Origin: Pseudoalteromonas umbrosa
GTDB lineage: Bacteria > Pseudomonadota > Gammaproteobacteria > Enterobacterales > Alteromonadaceae
Direction: 5' to 3'
Assembly (NCBI RefSeq): GCF_030125375.1
Contig: NZ_JASJUU010000004.1
Location: 434,001 to 498,000 of the forward strand
Length of the DNA: 64,000 nucleotides
The position numbers and the translations under genes were made by a program. Below, in pieces: positions 50,555 through 60,074 of the stretch. How positions within the stretch are numbered: the stretch's first letter is position 1; every line of letters begins with the position of its first letter. The notes beneath the pieces are model-generated. The model saw nothing but the letters and a program-made list of their open reading frames with translations, did not search any database and was not told the DNA's origin.

Positions 50555-50812
50555 TTACTGGTCTAATTGACCGGTTAGACGAAGGTACTTGTCTGCCAAG
50601 GTATCAAGGCTTTCCAAGTGATTTGGGTCTGGCTTAATGCAATCTATTGGACATACGCTGACACATGTGGGTTGATCATAATGACCTACACATTCAGTAC
50701 ACTTATCAGGGTCAATTTCATATACTTTACTGCCCATGTAAATCGCTTGGTTTGGACATTCAGGGTCGCACATATCGCAGTTGATGCATTTGCTGGTAAT
50801 GAGCAGCGCCAT
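50555..50812 (-). CDS. yfhL: YfhL-family 4Fe-4S ferredoxin
   Basis: 85 residues with two cluster-binding sets: CINCDMCDPECP and CTECVGHYDQPTCVSVCP. The second has the inserted loop typical of YfhL/Allochromatium-type ferredoxins. It carries electrons; in E. coli YfhL is linked to tRNA 5-hydroxyuridine formation by TrhP. Here it starts two bases after the trhP stop, so the two form an operon, which supports that role. Confidence 0.93.
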   Translation of the reverse strand: MALLITSKCINCDMCDPECPNQAIYMGSKVYEIDPDKCTECVGHYDQPTCVSVCPIDCIKPDPNHLESLDTLADKYLRLTGQLDQ

Positions 50813-50814
50813 AT

Positions 50815-52173
50815 TTATGCCTTTTTAAATGGGTTGCGCGTGTCTTCGTCGGTGCCCAAATTACGCATTAAAATAGCATGCTCTAAGTTGATGTCTTCTG
50901 GCAATGGAATTTGCACTATATGTCCAGAGCCTTTGGCATCTGTGATGGTTTCACCTTTTTTGTTTTCCATATGCTCTAAGTTAAACGCAATGTTCCCTTG
51001 TGGGGTCATGAGCTCTAAGCTGTGTCCGGTACAGAATTTATTTTTTACATCAATGTTGACCAAGCCATTATTATTTCGACCTAAGATCTCGCCGACAAAT
51101 TGCTGCTTGTCAGAAATCGAGTGACCGTATTCATAGTTTTGATAATCCTGATGTGCATGACGTTTTAAGAAACCTTCGGTGTAACCGCGGTGAGCAAGGT
51201 TTTCTAACGTTCGCATAAGGCTGGGATCAAACGGTTTTCCTGCAACGGCATCATCAATGGCTTTGCGATATACTTGGGCGGTTCTAGCAACGTAATAAAA
51301 TGATTTGGTTCTGCCTTCAATCTTTAAACTGTGTACGCCCATCTTGGTCAGTTGATCCACGTATTGTACTGCACGTAAATCTTTTGAATTCATGATGTAA
51401 GTGCCATGCTCATCTTCAAATGCAGGCATATATTCACCTGGACGACCTTGTTCTTCTAACATGAATACCTGCTCAGTCGGCTGACCTTCACCAAGCGTTG
51501 GGATCACTGCTTTTGGGTCAACTTTATGGACGACATCGCCTAATTCAGTTTCTTGCCCTTGTTTGACATCATAGCTCCAGCGACAGGCGTTGGTGCAAGT
51601 CCCTTGGTTTGGATCGCGTTTATTAATATAACCAGATAGCAAGCAGCGGCCAGAATACGCCATGCATAGCGCACCATGAACAAAAACCTCTAATTCTGTT
51701 TGTGGACACAAGGCACGAATTTCAGCGATTTCTTCAAGTGAGAGTTCTCGAGATAAGATAACACGTTCAATCCCTTGATTTGCCCAAAACTGTACAGAGG
51801 CATAGTTTACAGCATTGGCTTGTACTGAGAGGTGAATGGGCATATCAGGCCATTTTTCACGAACCAACATAATTAAACCAGGATCTGACATGATCAGCGC
51901 ATCAGGTTTCATGGCGATGACGGGTTCAATATCCCTTAAATAGGTTTTTACCTTGCTATTATGCGGCGCAATATTTGAAACCACGTAGAGCTTTTTGTTT
52001 TGCTGGTGGGCTTCGTTAATGCCTATTTCAAGGTTCGCTAAATCAAATTCATTGTTGCGCACGCGCAAACTGTATCTTGGCTGTCCGGCGTAAACTGCAT
52101 CTGCGCCATACGCAAAAGCGTAACGCATATTCTTTAAACTGCCTGCCGGTGAAAGTAGCTCTGGTACAAACAT
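50815..52173 (-). CDS. trhP: tRNA 5-hydroxyuridine modification protein TrhP (YegQ, peptidase U32 family)
   Basis: 452 residues, the full YegQ length. The N-terminus is ELLSPAGSLKNMRYAFAYGADAVYAG; the U32 signature is LEVFVHGALCMAYSGRCLLSGY, followed by Cys residues in GTCTNACRW that probably bind an iron-sulfur cluster. By homology it hydroxylates uridine 34 of certain tRNAs using prephenate as hydroxyl source, together with the ferredoxin YfhL encoded directly downstream. Despite the family name it is not expected to be a protease. Confidence 0.93.
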   Translation of the reverse strand: MFVPELLSPAGSLKNMRYAFAYGADAVYAGQPRYSLRVRNNEFDLANLEIGINEAHQQNKKLYVVSNIAPHNSKVKTYLRDIEPVIAMKPDALIMSDPGLIMLVREKWPDMPIHLSVQANAVNYASVQFWANQGIERVILSRELSLEEIAEIRALCPQTELEVFVHGALCMAYSGRCLLSGYINKRDPNQGTCTNACRWSYDVKQGQETELGDVVHKVDPKAVIPTLGEGQPTEQVFMLEEQGRPGEYMPAFEDEHGTYIMNSKDLRAVQYVDQLTKMGVHSLKIEGRTKSFYYVARTAQVYRKAIDDAVAGKPFDPSLMRTLENLAHRGYTEGFLKRHAHQDYQNYEYGHSISDKQQFVGEILGRNNNGLVNIDVKNKFCTGHSLELMTPQGNIAFNLEHMENKKGETITDAKGSGHIVQIPLPEDINLEHAILMRNLGTDEDTRNPFKKA

Positions 52174-52389
52174 TTCTAGACCTCATACATTGAACTGGGT
52201 ACAAGCCAGCTGCTGGGGAAATTAAAAAGCGGCGCAGTATAAGTGAGATTGGAAAGGGGGATTTTGACGTAGATCAGGTTTAATTCAGAGCAATACACAG
52301 TGTATTTTAACAAGGGTGTGGGCTTTTACGTCTAAAGCGCGTATAATTCGCGCCCGTAAATATCAACAATTATTATTGGAGCTAAAAAG

Positions 52390-52821
52390 ATGGCTTTAGA
52401 GCGTACTTTTTCAATCGTTAAGCCTGATGCGGTAGCTAAAAACCACATCGGTGCAATCTACAACCGTTTCGAGTCTGCTGGTCTTAAGATCGTTGCTTCT
52501 AAAATGGTTCACCTTTCTCAAGAGAAAGCTGAAGGTTTCTACGCAGAGCACAAAGAGCGTCCTTTCTTCGGTGCACTAGTTGAATTCATGACATCTGGTC
52601 CAGTAATGGTTCAGGTTCTTGAAGGTGAAGACGCAGTTCGTAAGAACCGTGAAATCATGGGTGCTACTAACCCTGCAGAAGCACTAGCTGGTACTTTACG
52701 TGCTGACTACGCTGACAGCATCGACGAAAACGCAGTACACGGTTCAGACGCGACTGAATCAGCTGCTCGCGAAATCGCTTACTTCTTCAGCGATGAAGAA
52801 ATCTGCCCACGTACTCGTTAA
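52390..52821 (+). CDS. ndk: Nucleoside diphosphate kinase
   Basis: 143 residues, full length. It has ERTFSIVKPDAV at the start, the active-site region ATNPAEALAGTLRADYA and the catalytic His in ENAVHGSDATESA. It balances nucleoside triphosphate pools by phosphate transfer through that His. TTATTGGAGC precedes the ATG, and a TATAAT-like -10 occurs at 52342-52347. A strong terminator follows. Codon use is strikingly biased (CGT, GGT, AAC), as expected for a highly expressed gene. Confidence 0.98.
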   Translation: MALERTFSIVKPDAVAKNHIGAIYNRFESAGLKIVASKMVHLSQEKAEGFYAEHKERPFFGALVEFMTSGPVMVQVLEGEDAVRKNREIMGATNPAEALAGTLRADYADSIDENAVHGSDATESAAREIAYFFSDEEICPRTR

Positions 52822-52839
52822 TTTCGAGTTGAGCAGATG

Positions 52840-52864
52840 AAAAAGGGCTCTCGGGCCCTTTTTT
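52840..52864 (+). terminator. Rho-independent terminator of ndk
   Basis: AAAAGGGC (52841-52848) pairs with GCCCTTTT (52855-52862), ending in six T residues. Confidence 0.92.
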
Positions 52865-52930
52865 AATCCCTTTAATACGTATTGATCGTTTTGAAAAGCA
52901 ATTGGGGTGTTTTTGAAAGCGATTACATCA

Positions 52931-52959
52931 TTGCGATGTTTGATTGATTTTTGTACAAT
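52931..52959 (+). promoter_or_regulatory. Sigma-70-type promoter for rlmN
   Basis: TTGCGA (52931-52936), 17-base spacer, TACAAT (52954-52959), 53 bases before the rlmN start. Near-consensus boxes with ideal spacing; transcription start not tested. Confidence 0.6.
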
Positions 52960-53011
52960 TGCGCGCTTTTATTTATGTTGTTCAATCCGTCACCTGAACT
53001 GAGGTTGTTTC

Positions 53012-54142
53012 ATGGCCACGACTGAGAAAAAAATTAACCTATTAGATTTAAACCGCGAGGGGATGCGCGAGTTATTTGCTTCATTTGGCGAAAAGCCATT
53101 CCGCGCCGATCAGGTGATGAAGTGGATGTATCACTTTGGGATCGATAACTTTGATGATATGAGCAATATCAATAAAAAGTTGCGTGCTAAATTGCAGAGC
53201 CAGTGCGAAATCAAAGCACCTGAGATTTCAGTAAAGCAAGTCGCAAGTGATGGTACGATTAAGTACGCAATGATCCTTGAAGGTGGCCAAGAGGTTGAAA
53301 CTGTTTGGATCCCAGAAAAAGACCGTGCAACTTTATGTGTATCATCTCAGGTTGGGTGTGCACTTGAATGTACTTTCTGCTCTACAGCGCAGCAAGGCTT
53401 TAACCGTAATTTAAAAGTCTCTGAAATAATAGGTCAGGTATGGCGTGTTGCAACAGACATTGGGTTGCATAATGGCGATAGCACCAAGCGACCCATTACC
53501 AATGTTGTAATGATGGGCATGGGTGAGCCATTGCTAAACATCAATAACGTTGTACCTGCGATGGAATTGATGATGGATGACTGGGCGTTTGGCTTGTCTA
53601 AGCGTCGAGTAACACTCAGTACATCTGGTGTAGTACCAGCACTCGATATTTTAAAAGAGAAAATTGATGTTGCTTTAGCGATTTCTCTTCATGCGCCGAA
53701 TAATCCACTGCGCGACGAGTTGGTTCCAATCAACAAGAAATACCCAATTGAAGAATTTTTGGCGGCATGTCGTCGCTATATCGATGGTTCAAAAGCAAAC
53801 AAAGATGTCACTATTGAGTACGTGATGCTGCAAGGTGTGAATGACAGCACAGATCACGCACACGAGCTGGTGCAAGTCTTGAAGGGCACACCGTCGAAAA
53901 TTAACTTGATCCCATTCAACCCCTTCCCAGGGAATGAATACGGTCGTTCGAGTAATAGTCGAATCGATCGCTTTTCTAAAGTGTTACAAGCTGCGGGCCT
54001 AACTTGTATTGTTCGACGCACACGCGGTGATGATATTGATGCTGCTTGTGGTCAATTAGTGGGTGATGTTGTTGATAGAACCAAACGTGTGGTGAGAAAG
54101 CAGCAAAACCAAGATAATTCGATAGCAGTAAAAGTAGGCTAA
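53012..54142 (+). CDS. rlmN: Dual-specificity 23S rRNA/tRNA adenine C2-methyltransferase RlmN
   Basis: 376 residues. Radical SAM cluster motif CALECTFC (C-x3-C-x2-C), SSQVGC before it, VMMGMGEPLLN, LAISLHAPN and the late conserved Cys in DAACGQL. It methylates A2503 of 23S rRNA and A37 of some tRNAs. It starts the conserved run rlmN-pilF-rodZ-ispG-hisS. A long imperfect hairpin (ACACAGTG...CACTGTGT, ~54152-54192) lies between it and the next gene, without a T-run. Confidence 0.97.
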   Translation: MATTEKKINLLDLNREGMRELFASFGEKPFRADQVMKWMYHFGIDNFDDMSNINKKLRAKLQSQCEIKAPEISVKQVASDGTIKYAMILEGGQEVETVWIPEKDRATLCVSSQVGCALECTFCSTAQQGFNRNLKVSEIIGQVWRVATDIGLHNGDSTKRPITNVVMMGMGEPLLNINNVVPAMELMMDDWAFGLSKRRVTLSTSGVVPALDILKEKIDVALAISLHAPNNPLRDELVPINKKYPIEEFLAACRRYIDGSKANKDVTIEYVMLQGVNDSTDHAHELVQVLKGTPSKINLIPFNPFPGNEYGRSSNSRIDRFSKVLQAAGLTCIVRRTRGDDIDAACGQLVGDVVDRTKRVVRKQQNQDNSIAVKVG

Positions 54143-54209
54143 AAAATAGATGAAACACAGTGGCTTTTAGGTAAGATAGAGTCACTGTGTCTTAGCAAAA
54201 AGGTGGTCA

Positions 54210-55898
54210 ATGCCTGCTTTAAAGGATGGTTTACTCACTCAGTTCGCGTTTTGTACACCTCGGCGTTTGCTGAGCGGTATTTGTGGTCTCGCGATATTAG
54301 CGAGTTTAACGGGTTGTGTAACGGAAACGCGTTATGCAAATAACAACAAACCAGTAGTGCAAAAAAAGACCAACAACCAAGATGCGGCTAAAACTCGTAT
54401 CGCCCTCGCCTTACAATATCTTAACGCGGGTAATAACACCCAAGCGAAATATAACCTTGATAGGGCCTTAAACTTAGCGCCTAAACTACCTGAAAGCCAT
54501 TATGCACTTGCTTATTACTTTGAGCAGGTAGGTGAAAATGAAAAAGCCCAAAGCGCGTACATTAGCGCCCTAAAATATGGCCCGAATGATCCCAACACGC
54601 GTAACAACTATGGCGCTTTTTTATGTCGGATAGGGGATTACGATGCGGCGACTGAACAGTTTTTTAAAGCCATCGATATTCCCAGTTATTTGCGTGTTGC
54701 AGAGAGCTACGAAAATCTCGCTTTGTGCGCATTGCGTCAAGACAACTTTGACCTCGCGCTAGATTATTTGAAACGTGCTTTAGACCATAACTCGCAGCGC
54801 CAATCAGTACTGATTTTGATGGCCAGCGTGTTTTATGCAAAAAGTGAATTACACCGAGCTGAAGATGTATTAAAGGTCTATGCCAATAAAGGGTTTGTAT
54901 CAGCACGAGGAATGCTGCTTGAGCATCTATTGTCGGCCAGAATGGGTCGATTGCAATATGCTCAGGAATTAGAGACTTTGCTATTACAAACTTATCCGAG
55001 TTCTGTTGAAGCGCGTTTAGTACTGAATAACACATTACAACTAAGTGAATTTGAGCAATTAAAAGAGCAATATAGAACCGCTCAGCTCAATAAAATCACT
55101 CAACTTGATAACAATCGAGTGGTGGCTAATCCGCAAATTAAGATAAAACGAAAGATACCAACTCCCGTTGCTGATAAAACGCAAAAACAGCCCAGTGAAA
55201 GGCCCACAGCCACGACTGTACCTGCTCGTTCTCTACTGACAAAGACACGGGATGATGTGCCACAAAAAACTGAAATACAGCATCGCACTACAACAATGAC
55301 TGAGTTAGTTTCATCTGAGTCTCAAGTGTTCACGAGTGGTTCACGCTCAGTGAGTACAGTACCTTCCCGTGAAGTGACTAAGTTGGATGAGAGCGTTATC
55401 AGTAAAGCAATGGAAGAGCCGAAGGTACGTTTCTCAACAACGACTAAAAAAGTAGCCGACTCCGAGCAAGTTGTGTTTCATCGTGTTGACCCGAGTAAAA
55501 TAACGTTTTCGCAGCAACCACAAGCACGTCATGTAGAGCCAGATAGCTCTGGACGATTACTAAATGAAGAAGTGCTACTTCCCGAGGTGCCAACGCATCG
55601 TATCGAAATGGGAGAAAACTTATTCAGTGTGTCTGTAAAATATAATATTAAGCTCGAAAAGTTGCTAAAATGGAATGCGTTGAAAAAGTCAGACAGGGTG
55701 TCCGTTGATCAAGTTATTTATTTAAATGACCCCAACACGACACATGCAATTGTCAAAGGGGAGTCATTGTTTGATATCGCAATGAAGCACAAGTTACTCA
55801 TCGATGATTTGATGCGCTGGAACAGATTAACACCTGATGTTGCCCTAACGCCTGGGCGACGCATTTTAATAGTAGATCCCAATAACTATATTTTATGA
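54210..55898 (+). CDS. pilF: PilF/PilW-type TPR lipoprotein fused to C-terminal LysM repeats
   Basis: 562 residues. The signal peptide ends in lipobox SLTGCVTE. TPR repeats fill ~60-300 (ALQYLNAGNNTQAKYNLDRALNLAP, NPNTRNNYGAFLCRIGDYDAA), matching PilF/PilW, the pilotin that places the PilQ secretin in the outer membrane for type IV pili. An unstructured Thr/Ser/Lys-rich linker (~310-460) follows, then two LysM-like units (HRIEMGENLFSVSVKYNIKLEKLLKWN and HAIVKGESLFDIAMKHKLLIDDLMRWN) that should bind peptidoglycan. Usual PilF is about 250 residues, so the extension is notable. It overlaps rodZ by 4 bases. Confidence 0.88.
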   Translation: MPALKDGLLTQFAFCTPRRLLSGICGLAILASLTGCVTETRYANNNKPVVQKKTNNQDAAKTRIALALQYLNAGNNTQAKYNLDRALNLAPKLPESHYALAYYFEQVGENEKAQSAYISALKYGPNDPNTRNNYGAFLCRIGDYDAATEQFFKAIDIPSYLRVAESYENLALCALRQDNFDLALDYLKRALDHNSQRQSVLILMASVFYAKSELHRAEDVLKVYANKGFVSARGMLLEHLLSARMGRLQYAQELETLLLQTYPSSVEARLVLNNTLQLSEFEQLKEQYRTAQLNKITQLDNNRVVANPQIKIKRKIPTPVADKTQKQPSERPTATTVPARSLLTKTRDDVPQKTEIQHRTTTMTELVSSESQVFTSGSRSVSTVPSREVTKLDESVISKAMEEPKVRFSTTTKKVADSEQVVFHRVDPSKITFSQQPQARHVEPDSSGRLLNEEVLLPEVPTHRIEMGENLFSVSVKYNIKLEKLLKWNALKKSDRVSVDQVIYLNDPNTTHAIVKGESLFDIAMKHKLLIDDLMRWNRLTPDVALTPGRRILIVDPNNYIL

Positions 55899-56893
55899 AT
55901 TTAGAAGAGAATGAAACGACGACCGAGTCAATGTCCCTCGGTCAGACCCTAGCAAAAGCCAGAGCTGAGCAAAGCCTTAGTTTTGATGATATTGCTGCCC
56001 GTTTAAAATTAAACCATACGCAAATTACCAAGCTTGAAAATGATGAATATCAAAGTTTAGGGCCGGAAACATTTGTACGTGGATATATAAAAAGTTACAG
56101 CGCATTGTTGGGCCTAGAAAGTGAGCAAGTGCTCGCTCTTTATGACTCTTCAGATGTACCCGAGCAAAAGCGAAATATGAAGAGTTTTTCAAGGCGTACT
56201 GAAAAAGAAGCCAACGATAATCGACTGATGATTGTAAGCTATTTAATGTTGGTGATATTTGTTGGTTTATCGGCATTTTGGTGGTGGCAGACAGCAAGTA
56301 ATGGTGATAATTCAGATGAGATTAGTGGACTAACTGACCCCTTGGCTGCTTCAAATGTGGCAGCTACGGCAGGCACTTTAGAGCGCTCTTCTGAATTAAA
56401 TACTCCAGCAAGAAATACACCGGTGCAAAACACCGAAACAATTGCCTTGAATGCGCCAGCGGTAGAGCAACAGCCCGTCACTGATAACCCATTGGGTGAG
56501 GCCGCTTTAGAAAAGGAGGTAGCTCCTAGCATTATGCCTGAGCGTACAGCTGAAGTTGCATCTGCAGTTGTTGAAGATAATCTTCAGGAGGAGCAGAGTG
56601 AGCCTATTACTGCCGCAGCTGCCACACCAAGTACAGCTGGGGCTGAGCAAAGTACGGTTGTGATGTTTTTTGAAGAAGATAGTTGGGTAGAAATTTTTGA
56701 TGCAACCCAAGAGCGTGTTGCATTTGGTGTAAAAAAGGCTGGGTATACAATGACAGTGACAGGCCAGGCACCTTTTTCCGTCGTGTTAGGTAAACACCAA
56801 GTGGTTAGTATCGAGTTGGATGGTCAACCAATCGATATTTCAGGGTTACCAAGAAACCGTTTAGCAAAGTTTAAATTACCGTTAGCAGAGTAG
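55895..56893 (+). CDS. rodZ: Cytoskeleton protein RodZ
   Basis: 332 residues. N-terminal Xre-like helix-turn-helix (~12-80, SLGQTLAKARAEQSLSFDDIAARL, FVRGYIKSYS), one membrane segment (~112-135, MIVSYLMLVIFVGLSAFWWW), a low-complexity Ala/Thr/Glu linker, and the C-terminal DUF4115 beta domain (FFEEDSWVEIFDATQERVAFG). It binds MreB and helps set rod shape. Translation is coupled to the upstream PilF-type gene by an ATGA overlap, and ispG follows after 5 bases. Confidence 0.95.
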   Translation: MNLEENETTTESMSLGQTLAKARAEQSLSFDDIAARLKLNHTQITKLENDEYQSLGPETFVRGYIKSYSALLGLESEQVLALYDSSDVPEQKRNMKSFSRRTEKEANDNRLMIVSYLMLVIFVGLSAFWWWQTASNGDNSDEISGLTDPLAASNVAATAGTLERSSELNTPARNTPVQNTETIALNAPAVEQQPVTDNPLGEAALEKEVAPSIMPERTAEVASAVVEDNLQEEQSEPITAAAATPSTAGAEQSTVVMFFEEDSWVEIFDATQERVAFGVKKAGYTMTVTGQAPFSVVLGKHQVVSIELDGQPIDISGLPRNRLAKFKLPLAE

Positions 56894-56898
56894 TCGTC

Positions 56899-58020
56899 AT
56901 GTTTTCAGAATCTCCCATTAAACGAAGAAAATCCACACGAATCAACGTGGGTAATGTCCCCATTGGAGATGGCGCTCCAATTGCTGTGCAATCAATGACA
57001 AATACGGACACATTAGATGTAGATGCAACTGTAGCCCAGATCCGTGCTATCCAAGATGCAGGTGCAGACATTGTTCGCGTATCAGTGCCAACCATGGATG
57101 CTGCTGAAGCTTTCAAAAGCATCAAGGAGCAAGTTGATATTCCTCTGGTTGCAGACATTCATTTTGATTACCGCATTGCCCTAAAAGTGGCACAGTACGG
57201 TGTTGATTGCTTGCGTATTAACCCAGGAAATATAGGTAGTGAAGACAGAATTAGAGCCGTTGTAGATGCAGCGCAAGAGCGTAATATTCCTATTCGCATA
57301 GGGGTAAATGGCGGCTCACTTGAACGCGACTTGCAAGAGAAGTATGGCGAGCCAACACCAGAGGCGTTGCTTGAGTCTGCAATGCGCCATGTAGAAATTC
57401 TTCAGAGACTCAACTTCGATCAATTCAAGGTGTCAGTTAAAGCGTCGGATGTGTTTTTAGCTGTCGGCGCGTACCGCTTGCTTGCCAAAGAAATTGATCA
57501 GCCTCTTCATCTTGGTATTACCGAAGCTGGCGGTTTTAGAGCAGGCTCAGTGAAATCAGCCGTTGGATTAGGCATGCTACTGGCAGAGGGCATTGGTGAC
57601 ACGTTACGTGTATCGCTTGCTGCAGACCCAGTACAAGAGATCAAGGTAGGCTTTGATATTCTGAAGTCGTTACGGATCCGTTCTCGCGGTATCAATTTTA
57701 TCGCTTGTCCGAGCTGTTCAAGACAAGAGTTTGATGTCGTAAATACGATGAATCAGCTAGAAGAAAGACTAGAAGATATCATCTCGCCAATTACTGTATC
57801 GGTGATCGGTTGTGTGGTAAATGGTCCTGGTGAAGCGCTTGTAAGCGATTTGGGCTTAGCAGGTGCTAATCGTCGTTCTGGGCTTTATATTAATGGTGAG
57901 CGTCAGAAAACACGAATTGACAATGACAATATTGTTGAGCAACTCGAAGAGCAGGTGCGAGACTATGTTGCTAAAAAAGAAGCGCAACCAAGCATAGACG
58001 TAAAAATCATTGAAGAATAA
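56899..58020 (+). CDS. ispG: 4-hydroxy-3-methylbut-2-enyl diphosphate synthase IspG
   Basis: 373 residues. N-terminal TIM barrel (RKSTRINVGNVPIGDGAPIAVQSMTNTDT, VADIHFDYRIAL) and C-terminal 4Fe-4S domain with CPSCSRQEFDV and GCVVNGPGEA supplying the cluster Cys residues. It converts methylerythritol cyclodiphosphate to HMBPP in the non-mevalonate isoprenoid pathway. Short gap (5 bases) after rodZ, conserved in gammaproteobacteria. Confidence 0.98.
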   Translation: MFSESPIKRRKSTRINVGNVPIGDGAPIAVQSMTNTDTLDVDATVAQIRAIQDAGADIVRVSVPTMDAAEAFKSIKEQVDIPLVADIHFDYRIALKVAQYGVDCLRINPGNIGSEDRIRAVVDAAQERNIPIRIGVNGGSLERDLQEKYGEPTPEALLESAMRHVEILQRLNFDQFKVSVKASDVFLAVGAYRLLAKEIDQPLHLGITEAGGFRAGSVKSAVGLGMLLAEGIGDTLRVSLAADPVQEIKVGFDILKSLRIRSRGINFIACPSCSRQEFDVVNTMNQLEERLEDIISPITVSVIGCVVNGPGEALVSDLGLAGANRRSGLYINGERQKTRIDNDNIVEQLEEQVRDYVAKKEAQPSIDVKIIEE

Positions 58021-58046
58021 GCCTTTTGTAGGTTGAATATATTTCG

Positions 58047-58074
58047 TTTACGTTTTAATCGAGCAGGGTATAAT
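58047..58074 (+). promoter_or_regulatory. Putative sigma-70 promoter for hisS
   Basis: TTTACG (58047-58052), 16-base spacer, perfect TATAAT (58069-58074), about 90 bases before the hisS start in the 143-base gap after ispG. It suggests hisS and the following genes are not solely read from upstream. Confidence 0.6.
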
Positions 58075-58163
58075 AGAGGCATTTACTCGTACCGCATTCA
58101 GGGTTTTATTGTATCCTGCGCTTGTAATTTTGAGAAAAGAATAGTTAAAAATTAGGAATTTCA

Positions 58164-59441
58164 GTGGCAAAGCAAATTAAGGCAATTCGTGGCATGAAAG
58201 ATTGCCTGCCAGGCACGACTCAGATCTGGCAAAAAATTGAAGCGACATTAAGAGATACAATGGGCGCTTTTGGCTATCAGGAAATTCGTTTTCCGGTGGT
58301 TGAATCTACAGATTTGTTTAAACGTTCTATCGGTGAAGTAACTGATATCGTTGAAAAAGAAATGTATACATTTGAAGACCGCAACGGCGATACTCTGACT
58401 TTACGTCCTGAGGGCACTGCGGTGTGTGTACGCGCAGGTGTTGAAGGTGGCTTGCTGTATAACCAAGAGCAAAGGCTTTGGTATATGGGCCCTATGTTTC
58501 GTCGTGAACGTCCGCAAAAAGGCCGCTATCGTCAGTTCCATCAGTTTGGTGTAGAGACTTTCGGTGTTGCCACTGCAGATATTGATGCTGAAGTTATTAT
58601 CCTAACTGCGCGCTTATGGAAAGTGTTTGGTATCTCTGAGCATGTACGTTTAGAGCTAAACTCATTAGGCTCCAATGAAGCACGTGCGGCATACAAAGAA
58701 GTGTTAGTTGCGTATTTAGAACAGCATAAAGATAGACTAGATGAAGATTCACTTCGTCGCATGTACACTAACCCGTTACGTGTTTTAGATAGCAAAAACC
58801 CAGAAGTACAAGCGGTTGTTGCCGATGCACCAAAGCTTTCTGAGCACTTGGATGAAGAGTCAGTACAACATTTTGCAAATTTATGTGAACGTTTAGACGC
58901 CGCTGGCGTCGAATATCAGGTTAATGAAAACTTGGTACGTGGTTTAGATTATTATAACCGTACTGTATTTGAGTGGGTTACCGACAGCCTAGGCGCACAA
59001 GGTACAGTTTGTGCCGGTGGTCGTTATGATGGCTTGGTGGAGCAACTCGGTGGCAAAGGCACACCAGCGGTTGGTTTTGCCATGGGTATGGAGCGTCTGG
59101 TTCTATTACTAGAAGAGCTTAACAGTGTTGGTGAAATCCGTCGCAATGTCGATGTGTATGTCGCTGCGATGGGAGATGCTGCAAGTATTCAAGCGCCTGC
59201 AATTGCTGAACAATTACGTGATGCAGTACCGGGGCTGAGAGTACAAGTGCATGCCGGTGGTGGTAACTTTAAAAAACAACTAAAGCGTGCTGATAACAGC
59301 GGTGCAGTTGTTGCGCTTATTTTTGGTGAAGACGAAATAGCGAACGGTACAGTCACAATTAAGTATTTACGCGAACAAAAAGAACAATTGATCTTGCCAA
59401 TGGTTGAAGCACACGCCGTGCTCGCCGAATTGGTAGGGTAA
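58164..59441 (+). CDS. hisS: Histidyl-tRNA synthetase
   Basis: 425 residues from a GTG start with AGGAA upstream. Class II motifs: motif 2 in MFRRERPQKGRYRQFHQFG, the His-specific LVRGLDYYNRTVFEW, and motif 3 in GFAMGMERLVLLLEE. The C-terminal anticodon-binding domain ends the protein. It charges tRNA-His. It is followed closely by yfgM and bamB in the conserved order. Confidence 0.98.
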   Translation: MAKQIKAIRGMKDCLPGTTQIWQKIEATLRDTMGAFGYQEIRFPVVESTDLFKRSIGEVTDIVEKEMYTFEDRNGDTLTLRPEGTAVCVRAGVEGGLLYNQEQRLWYMGPMFRRERPQKGRYRQFHQFGVETFGVATADIDAEVIILTARLWKVFGISEHVRLELNSLGSNEARAAYKEVLVAYLEQHKDRLDEDSLRRMYTNPLRVLDSKNPEVQAVVADAPKLSEHLDEESVQHFANLCERLDAAGVEYQVNENLVRGLDYYNRTVFEWVTDSLGAQGTVCAGGRYDGLVEQLGGKGTPAVGFAMGMERLVLLLEELNSVGEIRRNVDVYVAAMGDAASIQAPAIAEQLRDAVPGLRVQVHAGGGNFKKQLKRADNSGAVVALIFGEDEIANGTVTIKYLREQKEQLILPMVEAHAVLAELVG

Positions 59442-59450
59442 GAGGTTAGA

Positions 59451-60065
59451 ATGGAAATTTATTCAACAGAAGAACAACAAGCTGAAGCGATAAAGAATTT
59501 TTTTAGAGAAAACGGGACTTCGTTAGTAATTGGTGCTGTTTTAGGTCTAGGTGGATTATATGGTTGGAAAGCATACAACCAGAATCAAATCTCTTCAGCT
59601 GAAGCAAGCTCAGAAGCATATAACTCTTTAATTGAGAGCGGTGAAGTGCTTTCGAAAAGCGATGCGTTTTTAGCAGAAAATGCGGACTCTAACTATTCTG
59701 TTTTGGCTGCATTTGTCGCAGCCAAAGAAGCTGTCGATAAAGGTGAATTAACGCAAGCAGCTGAAAAGCTACAATTCATCGTTGATACTGTAAAAAGTCC
59801 TGAGTTAAAAGCAACGGCTGTGCTTCGCCTAGCACGTGTGCAAATCGCTCAAGGTAATGCTGAACATGCCTTAACAACTTTGTCTCAACCTGTTCCTGCT
59901 GGCTTTAACGCTCAAATAGCTGAGATTAAAGGCGATATTTATGTATCTCAAGGTGATAAAGATAAAGCGCGAGAGCATTATCAAACAGCAATTGATGCAG
60001 GTGGCGCAGAGAACAATGCGTTACTGCAAATAAAATTGGATGACTTAGCAATCGCATCTAACTAA
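59451..60065 (+). CDS. yfgM: YfgM, inner-membrane ancillary SecYEG factor
   Basis: 204 residues. N-terminal EIYSTEEQQAEAIKNFFRENG, one membrane segment (~25-45, SLVIGAVLGLGGLYGW), then a periplasmic TPR-like domain (ADSNYSVLAAFVAAKEAVDKG, VLRLARVQIAQGNAEHAL). In E. coli YfgM associates with the Sec translocon and the PpiD chaperone. It sits between hisS (9-base gap) and bamB (9-base gap), as is usual. Confidence 0.95.
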   Translation: MEIYSTEEQQAEAIKNFFRENGTSLVIGAVLGLGGLYGWKAYNQNQISSAEASSEAYNSLIESGEVLSKSDAFLAENADSNYSVLAAFVAAKEAVDKGELTQAAEKLQFIVDTVKSPELKATAVLRLARVQIAQGNAEHALTTLSQPVPAGFNAQIAEIKGDIYVSQGDKDKAREHYQTAIDAGGAENNALLQIKLDDLAIASN

Positions 60066-60074
60066 GGAGTAGCC

